The notes under the pieces: model-generated | Databases searched by the model: none | What the model was told of the DNA's origin: nothing | Seen by the model: only the letters and a program-made list of their open reading frames with translations | In this document: positions 54,884-62,447 of the stretch, piece by piece | How the letters are laid out: every line of letters starts with the position of its first letter | Numbering within the stretch: the stretch's first letter is position 1 | Translations under genes and position numbers: made by a program | Assembly: GCF_900111025.1 (NCBI RefSeq) | Contig: NZ_FOFN01000002.1 | Location: forward strand, 682,001-746,000 | From: Hyunsoonleella jejuensis | GTDB taxonomy: Bacteria > Bacteroidota > Bacteroidia > Flavobacteriales > Flavobacteriaceae | Direction: 5' to 3' | DNA: 64,000 nt

Positions 54884-54950
54884 TTTCGGGTTAACCTCTG
54901 GCGAAAATCGTGAATGTTGTTTCGAATCAACTATTTTTAATTATAAAGAA
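54884..54950 (+). ncRNA. Candidate L19 ribosomal-protein leader (5' UTR)
   Basis: The predicted 67-nt leader begins after the -7 box and ends at the rplS ATG. It contains TTCGGGTTAACC-TCTGG-CGAA (nested pairing TTCG/CGAA around the GGTTAACC palindrome) and a second TTCGAA-centred hairpin. An L19 leader has been reported from Flavobacteria in ribosomal-leader surveys (from memory); whether this sequence fits that model was not tested. Confidence 0.35.
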
Positions 54951-55301
54951 ATGGAATCTTTAGTAAAATTTGTTCAAGACGAATTTGTAGCAAAAAAAGA
55001 CTTGCCAAAATTTAGTGCTGGTGATACAATTACAGTGTACTACGAAATTAAAGAGGGTAACAAAACACGTACCCAGTTTTTTAGAGGTGTAGTAATTCAA
55101 CGTAGAGGCTCTGGAGCTTCTGAGACGTTTACAATTAGAAAAATGTCTGGTTCAATTGGTGTTGAACGTATTTTTCCAGTAAACTTACCTGCTTTACAAA
55201 AAATTGAAGTTAACAAACGTGGTAAAGTACGTCGCGCACGTATATACTACTTTAGAGGACTTACTGGTAAGAAAGCTAGAATTAAAGAAGAAAGACGCTA
55301 A
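54951..55301 (+). CDS. rplS: 50S ribosomal protein L19
   Basis: The 116-aa bL19 protein starts MESLVKFVQDEFVAKKDLPK. Conserved FSAGDTITVYYEIKEGNKTR, RTQFFRGVVIQRRGSG (in the canonical K-x-R-x-Q-x-F-x-G), FTIRKMSGSIGVERIFP and KARIKEERR at the end identify it. The longer frame reaching back to 54621 includes non-conserved leader sequence and overlaps topB, so ATG 54951 is correct. Monocistronic between a consensus promoter and a strong terminator. Confidence 0.97.
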   Translation: MESLVKFVQDEFVAKKDLPKFSAGDTITVYYEIKEGNKTRTQFFRGVVIQRRGSGASETFTIRKMSGSIGVERIFPVNLPALQKIEVNKRGKVRRARIYYFRGLTGKKARIKEERR

Positions 55302-55325
55302 TTTATACCTTAGCAAAGAAATTAT

Positions 55326-55357
55326 AAAAGCCTTGGATATCCTTCAAGGCTTTTTTA
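55326..55357 (+). terminator. Terminator of rplS
   Basis: AAAAGCCTTG pairs with CAAGGCTTTT across a 9-nt loop and is followed by TTTATTT, 25 bp past the stop. Confidence 0.88.
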
Positions 55358-55454
55358 TTTAGTATTTGACAACACTAGTATTGATATCCTAAAAAATAAA
55401 GATTCAAGATATTCTTTAGAACTGAAAGTGTGGATTAATTCATATTTTTGAAAC

Positions 55455-56276
55455 ATGAGCTTTACAAGAACTACCGAGCAGGATTCTAACCACAATCATC
55501 TGGAAAAGATGCGTGTTTCTGAACTTCTCAAAAACATGAATAACGAGGATAAAACGGTACCCTTTGCTGTTGAAAAAGCCTTACCGCAAATTGAAGCCTT
55601 AGTAGAGCAAATTGTGGCGAAACTTAAGGAAGGCGGACGCTTATTTTATATGGGTGCTGGCACAAGTGGCAGACTTGGTATTCTTGATGCTTCTGAATGC
55701 CCTCCAACGTTTGGTGTATCGCACGATTTGGTGATTGGATTGATTGCTGGCGGAGATTCCGCGATTAGAAAAGCTGTTGAATTTGCTGAAGACTCCACAA
55801 CACAAGGCTGGAAAGATCTACAAAAATACGATATCAATTCAAAAGATGTTGTAGTGGGTATCGCGGCATCAGGTACTACGCCTTATGTGATTTCAGCTTT
55901 GGAGAAATGTAACGAAAATAACATTACTACGGGTTGTATTACCTGTAATCATAATAGCCCATTATCGCAAGCTTCAAAATATCCTATTGAAGTGGTGGTA
56001 GGACCAGAATTTGTCACTGGTAGCTCTAGAATGAAAGCTGGCACCGCCCAAAAATTAGTATTGAATATGATTACCACGGCAACCATGATCCAATTAGGGC
56101 ATGTAAAAGGCAATAAAATGGTAGATATGCAATTGAGTAATAACAAGCTTGTGGAACGAGGCACTAGAATGATAATGAAAGAACTAAATGTTTCAGAAGA
56201 AGTAGCATTAGAATTATTAAACCAACACAAAAGCGTTCGTAACGCTGTAAAACATTATAATGATGGAAGAAAATAG
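55455..56276 (+). CDS. murQ: N-acetylmuramic acid 6-phosphate etherase
   Basis: Cleaves the lactyl ether of MurNAc-6-phosphate to yield GlcNAc-6-phosphate in cell-wall recycling; cytosolic. A 273-aa SIS-domain protein with YMGAGTSGRLGILDASECPP (about 62-81), the conserved GGDSAIRKAVEFAEDS and TGSSRMKAGTAQKLVLN motifs. An anmK partner is not adjacent. The ATG is only 4 bp from a TATTTTTG box, so a leaderless transcript is possible. It overlaps the DUF6095 gene by 17 bp. Confidence 0.95.
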   Translation: MSFTRTTEQDSNHNHLEKMRVSELLKNMNNEDKTVPFAVEKALPQIEALVEQIVAKLKEGGRLFYMGAGTSGRLGILDASECPPTFGVSHDLVIGLIAGGDSAIRKAVEFAEDSTTQGWKDLQKYDINSKDVVVGIAASGTTPYVISALEKCNENNITTGCITCNHNSPLSQASKYPIEVVVGPEFVTGSSRMKAGTAQKLVLNMITTATMIQLGHVKGNKMVDMQLSNNKLVERGTRMIMKELNVSEEVALELLNQHKSVRNAVKHYNDGRK

Positions 56277-56496
56277 AACCGACAAACAAGTATTATTAAA
56301 AGGCATAAAAACGCTGGCTTTTGCGCTATTAAGTCTGTTTATGGGGCCAATATTGCTAAGTTTTGCATTTAGTAAACCTGATGATAAACTGTACATCCCG
56401 CTTCTTGTAATTGGTTGCGCTATTTCAGCAATGGCAGTAATCATGCTGTTTAAAGGCATCAGAACTATTATGGGAAGTATGTTTAAGAAGAAATAA
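56260..56496 (+). CDS. DUF6095 small membrane protein
   Basis: A 78-aa protein with two membrane helices (about 17-36, LAFALLSLFMGPILLSFAF, and 47-65, LLVIGCAISAMAVIMLFKG) and a basic tail MFKKK. The family is small, Bacteroidota-specific and of unknown function. It starts inside the 3' end of murQ (17-bp overlap; ATG 56263 is an alternative), so translational coupling is likely. I recall this neighbourhood in related genomes. Confidence 0.82.
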   Translation: MMEENRTDKQVLLKGIKTLAFALLSLFMGPILLSFAFSKPDDKLYIPLLVIGCAISAMAVIMLFKGIRTIMGSMFKKK

Positions 56497-56518
56497 TTAA
56501 AACACTTTAGCAAAATAT

Positions 56519-56561
56519 CAGTTCGAGTGATTTTGAGGTACGAAAAATTGTATCGAGAACC
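56519..56561. repeat. Short hairpin-forming intergenic repeat
   Basis: GTTCGAGTGATTTTGAGG and AAAAATTGTATCGAGAAC form an imperfect hairpin between the convergent DUF6095 and DinB-like genes. I recall near-identical sequences in many intergenic regions of Flavobacteriaceae. It could also help terminate transcription. Confidence 0.55.
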
Positions 56562-56578
56562 TTTAACTTTCAAAATTA

Positions 56579-57079
56579 TCACTCCGCAGAAATCTCCTTT
56601 GGCGTAGTAGGATTGTATCCAAATTCACTATCATTAATCACGATACCCAGACTATCAAAAATATAATTGATAATCGCGTAATGGTGAATGGTATGACTAT
56701 TGGCCTGCGCTAACAACGATCCATAAGTATATGGAATCTCCGTTTTACCCATTCCTAAATCATCAGTAACTAAAACAGTATCTTCCATATTGAAAGTTAC
56801 GGAATTCAACTTTGCAACGATAGCAGAAAGATAATCTTGGGCACATCCACAATCACATTCTACTGCCTTATTTCTACTTCTTGCAGTCAAATCCACTTTA
56901 CCATTCTCATCAACATTAAACATACAATCGTAAAAATCTAGTATATGTCTAATATGACAGCCAATACTCGAATAATAAGGCGATACCGAAGCATCACATA
57001 GCTGCGCATTGGATAAATTATTTAATAATACCTGAGATTTCTGAAGTGTTTTAAGTGTAGATTGGATGATTAAGTTCAT
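56579..57079 (-). CDS. DinB-family protein
   Basis: A 166-aa protein with the DinB/YfiT four-helix-bundle pattern: STLKTLQKSQVLLNNLSNAQ, SIGCHIRHILDFYDCMF (with His-x-x-His-type metal ligands), and the third His near LLAQANSHTIHHYAIINYIF. Three His residues would bind a metal as in DinB-like hydrolases. Substrate unknown. The ORF extends to a GTG at 57085; ATG 57079 is more natural. Confidence 0.83.
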   Translation of the reverse strand: MNLIIQSTLKTLQKSQVLLNNLSNAQLCDASVSPYYSSIGCHIRHILDFYDCMFNVDENGKVDLTARSRNKAVECDCGCAQDYLSAIVAKLNSVTFNMEDTVLVTDDLGMGKTEIPYTYGSLLAQANSHTIHHYAIINYIFDSLGIVINDSEFGYNPTTPKEISAE

Positions 57080-57182
57080 GGACACTAAAATAAATAATTA
57101 TTCTATATTATTAATCAATTAGTCTCAAAAGACGAAAATACTTTCATGTGTTTGCTAATATTTAGTTATATCAATAAAGGAA

Positions 57183-58172
57183 TTAATTAGAACAACTAGC
57201 AGGAACCATTTCTTTTGAGTAGAAATTAGTGCAATTATCACAAAACAAACTTTTAAAGAAACAACTCGCGCGATTGACAGTAAAAACCTTTTCTGGATCG
57301 GTATTAAAAACAACATGCTTACCCGAAGCAGCCATTGTAAAATCATTGCAAATATTATTCTTTTCCAATACCTTATGTATAGCTCTAGACCCCATTTGTC
57401 CATTTGGACTCAAATCTATATTTACTGTATTATCTAATTCACCATGAAATGAAATGGTTGGTATCATTTCATCAAGTTTCATTAACCCTTCATTTACACT
57501 ACCCCAGTTATTGAATATACCCCGTATTGAAAATGTCTCTGTCAAATTATTACCAGAAGAATTCAAAGCCCCCAATTCAGTTTCCAAACTAGGAAACAAT
57601 GCGTTCCATTCAGCTTGACTAGCATAAACCGTATGAAATGCTGTAATAGAACCCGCACTATAACCTCCAATAAAAATCCAAGACGTATCAATCTTATAAT
57701 CCTTAGCATGAGCTACCAAAAACCTTAACGCGGTATTAGCATCTTGTTGAGCGCGATAAACAGCTTTAACAACATCTCCTTGAATAGTAGGATCAAAACC
57801 CAAACGATAACTTATTGTTGCAACCACATAACCTCTTTTAGCAAAAGTTTGACATTGAGTCCATAGTGCTTGCCGCTTACCCTTTTGAAATCCTCCACCA
57901 TGAATTAATAATACTAATGGCCTTTGATACATTTTATCAACAGATGTATTAGGAAAATACAAATCCATTGCTAAATCTTGGGTTGTCCCTTTTCCATTAA
58001 TTGCGCTACCGTAAATCAAATTCTTTTTAGAATCTATTTCAGAACTTGAAAAAAAGTCTACACTTTCAAACCTATTATCATCCGCACATACTTGGGTAAA
58101 TACAGGACTAACAGAAATAAATACACTTAGGGTAATTAATAATTTAAATACTTTCATAATTTTTAAATACAT
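57183..58172 (-). CDS. Secreted alpha/beta hydrolase (esterase type)
   Basis: A 329-aa enzyme (324 aa if ATG 58157 is used). The signal peptide ends near FTQ. The oxyanion-hole motif HGGG lies at LLIHGGGFQKGKRQ (about 90), the nucleophile Ser in GGYSAGS (about 170) and the His probably in GKHVVFN near the end of the domain; this is the carboxylesterase/HSL-like pattern. The C-terminal CFFKSLFCDNCTNFYSKE and PASC contain five cysteines, likely disulphides or a metal site, unusual for the family. Exported, monocistronic. Confidence 0.85.
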   Translation of the reverse strand: MYLKIMKVFKLLITLSVFISVSPVFTQVCADDNRFESVDFFSSSEIDSKKNLIYGSAINGKGTTQDLAMDLYFPNTSVDKMYQRPLVLLIHGGGFQKGKRQALWTQCQTFAKRGYVVATISYRLGFDPTIQGDVVKAVYRAQQDANTALRFLVAHAKDYKIDTSWIFIGGYSAGSITAFHTVYASQAEWNALFPSLETELGALNSSGNNLTETFSIRGIFNNWGSVNEGLMKLDEMIPTISFHGELDNTVNIDLSPNGQMGSRAIHKVLEKNNICNDFTMAASGKHVVFNTDPEKVFTVNRASCFFKSLFCDNCTNFYSKEMVPASCSN

Positions 58173-58216
58173 TATATTTCACTTAAAAATAGCTAAAAAA
58201 TTCAATAATTATCTGG

Positions 58217-60655
58217 TTAACTACTCAACTCATCCACCACCAATCGTAACTCCCCATAACTATACTTGTCATCCACCTGATGTTTCAAATCCGATAAATT
58301 CTCAAAAGTCGTCTTCGGAATTAAAACCTTCAACTCCTCATAATGGTCGGCAGACATCAAATCGGTAATCTTCACCTCCCCAGTAGCCATAAAACTCGCC
58401 AAATGCCCAATAATCGTATTGGTATTCAATTCCCTAAAATCTGCAATCTCCTGCACCGATTTCCCAGATTGAAACAAGGCTAACGATTCCTTTTTAGTAT
58501 CACCCTTTTGCCGTTTAGGTTTTTTGGGTGCATCAAAAATCTCAACTTCAGCAGCCGTTTCAATATCATTTTCCTCACAATACGCCTTAATCACCTTCAA
58601 AATAGCAGCGCCATACTTCTCAACACGCCTTTTCCCCATACCATTTACATTCAGCAACTCCACTTTATTAGTAGGCAACGTTTCACACATTTCATAAAGC
58701 GCCTTTTGGGTAAAAATCTGATAATGAATTAAATCCTTCTCCTCCGCAATATCATTTCTAAGCATACGTAACTTTTCAAAAAGTTCCACATTACTCGTCC
58801 CTTCAATAACAGACTTTCGTGCTTTTTTAGGCGCTTCCTTTCCAGAAAATACCGCTTTAGCTCGCAACTCCAAAAATTTACGTGCTTCAAACCCAGCTTC
58901 TAAACCTTTAAAATACAATACTTTTACGGTCAATAAATCCTCAAACCCATCCAAATGTTTGGTAATCTCGCCACCTACCGCTTGGTTATCCGTAGTAAAC
59001 GCAAAGGTTTTTAAAGGTGCCAAAATCTTGGTGTCTGTCTCTGTTTTAAAATACCCAATCCCCTTTTTAAAACGCTCTTGTATCAAGGCACTGTCTTCAG
59101 GCAAACCACCAACAAGCGAAAGTTGCTTCAACTGAACATTAAACCCATTAGCAACTTTCAAAAAGTTAGTAATACACTCTTTTATAGGCACAAAGGTGGC
59201 TTCAACAGGCCCTTCCACCACCGTTCTATTTTTATAATACACATCCAAAATCCTGTTCAACGGATACAAAAAACCATAAAACTCAAAAATCTCAGCAATC
59301 AAATCCAACTGAAACTGTTTCTGTGAATCCGCTAAAACCGTTTCATCAGGCGCATTCTCCTCAGCAGCCTCATTAAAACGCGTTACATTACCATCGCTAA
59401 TAATCTGGCTAGCATGTATCTTGCTCTTCAACACCAACCCCTCTAAAGATTTACATCTACTCAAAGCCACATAAGTTTGCCCATGCGCAAAAGCACCAGC
59501 CGCATCAATAATAGCCTTTTCAAAGGTTAACCCCTGGCTTTTATGTATCGTAATACTCCACGCCAAACGTAAGGGCATTTGGGTGTACGATCCTATTTTT
59601 TCCTCAGTAATCGCCTTTGTTTCAGTATCTACCGAATAGTTAATATTCTCCCACGTTTCAGGCGTCACGTTAATATTAAAATCATCCTCAGGGCAATGCA
59701 CCACCACTTCATCGCGGTCCAACAAAATCACTTTCCCAATCCTACCGTTAAAATACCGTTTTGCAGGGTCGCTATCATTCTTAACAAACATCACCTGCGC
59801 ACCAACTTTCAACTCCAAATCCACCGCATTCGGGTAAGCATATTCTGGGAATTTCCCATCCACTTCCGCCCTATACGTAAACGGTTTCGTTGTTAATTTC
59901 GCCAGCTCACTCCTATTGGTCGCCTCCGCTTTATTGTTATGTGTGGTTAAACTTATGTAGCCCGCATCAGGCTCTGGCGTAAAATCAGGTACAAAGCGCT
60001 TATTCAACTCATCCGCAGCCCTTTGGCTCAAGGCATTGTTGCGTATCTCATTAAGTATTTCAATAAATTTCGGGTTCTCCTGCCGGTAAATATGCTGCAA
60101 CTCAATAGTAATCGCATTACAATCTCTAAACGCCTTACTACTAAAAAAGAAGCCGTTAGCATACACATGCTTCAACAAATCCCACTCTTGTTCCTTAATC
60201 ACGGGGCTTAGTTGTTGCAAATCGCCAATCATCAACACCTGCACACCTCCAAACACCTTGTTGCGGTTTCTAAAACGGCGCAAGGTACGATCAATCCCAT
60301 CCAACAAATCGGCGCGCACCATACTAATCTCGTCAATCACCAAGAGGTCCATACTCTTAATAATATTAATCTTCGTCTTGCTAAACTTACGGTTAAACCC
60401 CTTGCTGGCATTCAAATCCGTATCCGGTAAAATGGGGCCAAAAGGCATCTGAAAAAACGAATGTATCGTCACACCCTTCGCATTAATCGCCGCCACACCC
60501 GTAGGCGCCACCACCACCAAACGCTTTAAACTATGCATCTTCAAACGGTGCAAAAACGTGGTTTTACCAGTCCCCGCCTTACCCGTCAAAAAAATCGATC
60601 GGTGTGTGTGGTTCACAAATTGCCACGCCAATTCCAACTCCCTATTCTCTGCCAT
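58217..60655 (-). CDS. Pif1/RecD-like helicase with HRDC and C-terminal HTH domains
   Basis: An 812-aa SF1B helicase. The Walker A is in LTGKAGTGKTTFLHRL (about 21-36), Walker B near LLVIDEISMV, motif III near LMIGDLQQL, and C-terminal UvrD-like motif at about 385-415 (SITIHKSQGLTFEKAI, YVALSRC). An HRDC domain lies at about 640-705 (LPTNKVELLNVNGMGKRRVE) and a RecQ-like HTH_40 at 725-775. The combination of Pif1 helicase plus HRDC plus HTH is found in Bacteroidota and is probably involved in G4 or R-loop processing; inference. The start MAENRELELAWQFV is typical. Confidence 0.9.
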   Translation of the reverse strand: MAENRELELAWQFVNHTHRSIFLTGKAGTGKTTFLHRLKMHSLKRLVVVAPTGVAAINAKGVTIHSFFQMPFGPILPDTDLNASKGFNRKFSKTKINIIKSMDLLVIDEISMVRADLLDGIDRTLRRFRNRNKVFGGVQVLMIGDLQQLSPVIKEQEWDLLKHVYANGFFFSSKAFRDCNAITIELQHIYRQENPKFIEILNEIRNNALSQRAADELNKRFVPDFTPEPDAGYISLTTHNNKAEATNRSELAKLTTKPFTYRAEVDGKFPEYAYPNAVDLELKVGAQVMFVKNDSDPAKRYFNGRIGKVILLDRDEVVVHCPEDDFNINVTPETWENINYSVDTETKAITEEKIGSYTQMPLRLAWSITIHKSQGLTFEKAIIDAAGAFAHGQTYVALSRCKSLEGLVLKSKIHASQIISDGNVTRFNEAAEENAPDETVLADSQKQFQLDLIAEIFEFYGFLYPLNRILDVYYKNRTVVEGPVEATFVPIKECITNFLKVANGFNVQLKQLSLVGGLPEDSALIQERFKKGIGYFKTETDTKILAPLKTFAFTTDNQAVGGEITKHLDGFEDLLTVKVLYFKGLEAGFEARKFLELRAKAVFSGKEAPKKARKSVIEGTSNVELFEKLRMLRNDIAEEKDLIHYQIFTQKALYEMCETLPTNKVELLNVNGMGKRRVEKYGAAILKVIKAYCEENDIETAAEVEIFDAPKKPKRQKGDTKKESLALFQSGKSVQEIADFRELNTNTIIGHLASFMATGEVKITDLMSADHYEELKVLIPKTTFENLSDLKHQVDDKYSYGELRLVVDELSS

Positions 60656-60968
60656 TAATACGCTAAAAATTTAAAAAATGAAGATACTAATATTGACTAT
60701 TTTTTTGGGCGGGTTTTTATAAAAAAATAAAAACCGCGCTATCCGTTACTAGTTTTGGCTCGATGCGCGCCTCGCCAAAAGCTAACCACTACTATCGCTC
60801 CCGCACGTGTCTGCCGAGGTCTTTTTCCAACCAAAGTATTTCCCTATTTGCTGAAGTCATTGAAAAAGCGTAACCGCTTCTAAATATTTAAACATATTTT
60901 ATAAAATAAAAAGACAAAAATTATATTTTTCAAATGTTTGCCTTATTTTTATAAGAAGGAAGACATTT
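60656..60968. repeat. 313-bp intergenic region with hairpin and GC-rich insert
   Basis: CGGGTTTTTAT and ATAAAAACCGCG (60714-60741) form a hairpin around a run of A, followed by a GC-richer segment to about 60860 (GCGCTATCCGTTACTAG and CTCCCGCACGTGTCTGCC). The hairpin block looks like the repeat ends seen elsewhere in the window. No gene. The last 100 bp is AT-rich and ends in AGAAGGAAGAC before ATG 60969, a possible ribosome-binding site. Confidence 0.45.
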
Positions 60969-61862
60969 ATGCAAAAATTGCCATTCATACCAAACCAACT
61001 TTATAATAGAAGAAAAGATATTCATGCTATTTATGGTGGAAATTGGCAAAGTGGTATCTGTCCTTCCGCCAATTATCCATATATCTTTATTTTTTCTGGT
61101 AAATCTGGTAAACAGCATGGTTATGAGGACGGATGGGATAACCCTAACGTCTTTACCTATACAGGAGAAGGTCAATCTGGTGACATGCAATTCACTCGCG
61201 GAAATCTTGCTCTAAGAGATCATATTGATAATGGAAAACGAGTGTTCTTATTTGAAAGTGACACGAAAGGAATTGTGCGTTTTATAAGTGAAGTTGAGTG
61301 TTTCGATGTCGATTATTTTGAAACACCAGATACTTTAGGAGCCAAACGAATTGGTATCAAATTTTTCTTTAATAGAGTTGGGATTAATTTAAAATATCAA
61401 CACTCTAAAATAAAAGAATTAAGTTTGGATGAGCCTTCTTTTAGAGATTATGCACTTAAACCTCCTAACGAAACTGAAAGGAAAGGTTTAGTAACTTCTA
61501 GAGTAGGTCAAGGCGCATACCGAAAAAGAATTATCCATCGTTGGGAATACAAATGTGCTGTCACTGGATTTGATAAATTAAAAGTTTTAATAGCTTCTCA
61601 TATTGTCCCTTGGGCAGACTCAACTGATAATGAAAGATTAGATGTTAATAATGGATTATTATTATCACCCGCCTATGACGCCTTGTTTGATAAACATTTA
61701 ATTAGTTTTGAAGGTAATGGAAAAATTATTTTATCTGATTCCATTGAATTTAAAGCTTATGAAAAAATAGGAGTTACTGGAAATGAAAAAATTAATGGCT
61801 TGAATCAATATAATTTGCCATATCTAGATAAACACCGGAATCACTTCTATGAAAGAACTTAA
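60969..61862 (+). CDS. HNH endonuclease with SRA-like N-terminal domain (McrA-like)
   Basis: A 297-aa protein. The C-terminal half is an HNH_2 nuclease: C196 in YKCAVTG, H211 in ASHIVPWA, N227/N228 in LDVNNGLLL and H243 in LFDKHLISF. The N-terminal ~150 residues have IFSGKSGKQHGYEDGWD and FTYTGEGQSGDMQF, the pattern of the SRA-like domains that recognise modified bases in McrA-type and related restriction enzymes. Such proteins cleave DNA with methyl- or hydroxymethylcytosine (type IV restriction); that activity is inferred here. Its stop codon overlaps the Nudix gene start by 14 bp, so the two form a translationally coupled pair. Confidence 0.82.
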   Translation: MQKLPFIPNQLYNRRKDIHAIYGGNWQSGICPSANYPYIFIFSGKSGKQHGYEDGWDNPNVFTYTGEGQSGDMQFTRGNLALRDHIDNGKRVFLFESDTKGIVRFISEVECFDVDYFETPDTLGAKRIGIKFFFNRVGINLKYQHSKIKELSLDEPSFRDYALKPPNETERKGLVTSRVGQGAYRKRIIHRWEYKCAVTGFDKLKVLIASHIVPWADSTDNERLDVNNGLLLSPAYDALFDKHLISFEGNGKIILSDSIEFKAYEKIGVTGNEKINGLNQYNLPYLDKHRNHFYERT

Positions 61863-62229
61863 AGTTGTTTGCGGCATTATATATGATCTAGATAAAATTT
61901 TTATTGCACGTCGTAAAAAAGGAAAAGTGCTGTCCAACAAATGGGAATTTCCCGGAGGAAAAATTGAAGAACATGAATCTGAGTCAAATGCTTTATTAAG
62001 AGAACTAAAGGAAGAACTTGGTATGAATGTTATTATTAAGAAAAAGCTAGGTTATAATATTCATGAATACAATAATTTCACCATAAATCTTGTTGCGTAT
62101 AGCTGTCGTTTTATATCAGCGACATATGAACTTACTGATCATGATAGATTTGAATGGGTGCTTCCTAATAGACTAAAAGAGTATGATTTGACTGAAGCAG
62201 ATATTGCTTTTGTAAGCCTATTATTTTAA
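61849..62229 (+). CDS. Nudix hydrolase (MutT-like)
   Basis: A 126-aa Nudix protein. The box GGKIEEHESESNALLRELKE-ELGM fulfils G-x5-E-x7-R-E-U-x-E-E-x-G-U. The preceding ARRKKGKVLSNKWEFPGG matches (deoxy)nucleoside triphosphate pyrophosphohydrolases. Such enzymes clean damaged or modified nucleotides (for example 8-oxo-dGTP or methyl-dCTP). It is coupled to the HNH gene, which is unusual. A pool-cleaning role matched to a modification-dependent nuclease is possible but inferred. The HNH stop codon overlaps its start. Confidence 0.9.
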   Translation: MKELKVVCGIIYDLDKIFIARRKKGKVLSNKWEFPGGKIEEHESESNALLRELKEELGMNVIIKKKLGYNIHEYNNFTINLVAYSCRFISATYELTDHDRFEWVLPNRLKEYDLTEADIAFVSLLF

Positions 62230-62252
62230 ATTATCCTAAAAAGTGTGTTAAT

Positions 62253-62325
62253 TTAAGATTCAACCAACACCTTCCTAATAATCTTCTGCACATCACTATT
62301 ATCTTGTTGTCGTATTAAAAAAGAG
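62253..62325 (-). pseudogene. Displaced 3'-end fragment of the exonuclease-like gene
   Basis: The minus-strand frame ending at TAA 62253-62255 encodes FLIRQQDNSDVQKIIRKVLVES, matching FLIWQQDNSDIQKIIRKVLVAL at the end of the partial gene at 63777-64000. Nucleotides 62261-62322 and 63785-63846 are 57/62 identical. Further up the frame there is a stop, so only the 3' end remains. It looks like the original end of that gene, displaced by an insertion. Confidence 0.7.
62261..62322. repeat. Left direct repeat flanking the fic/hsdM block
   Basis: 57 of 62 bases match the right copy at 63785-63846 in the same orientation (offset 1524 bp). Begins CAACCAACACCTTCCTAATA. Possible att-like duplication or product of homologous insertion. 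Confidence 0.75.
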
Positions 62326-62348
62326 AAATCAAGTTAGTACTTTATCTA

Positions 62349-62418
62349 ATTTTATGTCTCACAGATGAAACAAAAACTATTTTGTGTCTCATATTTTACT
62401 ATATTTGAGACATAAAAT
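62349..62418. promoter_or_regulatory. TGTCTCA operator cluster upstream of fic
   Basis: ATTTTATGTCTCA (62349-62361) and TGAGACATAAAAT (62406-62418) are a perfect 13-bp inverted repeat; a further direct copy TTGTGTCTCA lies at 62382-62391, 30 bp from the first. The right arm overlaps the -7 box of fic, so it is a plausible autorepression operator. Confidence 0.55.
62381..62407 (+). promoter_or_regulatory. Candidate promoter of fic
   Basis: TTTG (62381-62384) and TATATTTG (62400-62407) give a perfect -7 box with a short 15-bp spacer. It lies inside the TGTCTCA operator cluster and 40 bp before ATG 62448. Confidence 0.45.
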
Positions 62419-62447
62419 AATTTGTAACGTATACATAAGACACAACC

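Noticed and set aside
54621-54950. N-terminal extension of rplS to an ATG inside topB
   Set aside because: Conserved L19 begins at MESLVKFVQ (54951), and a consensus promoter lies at 54848-54877 within the extension.
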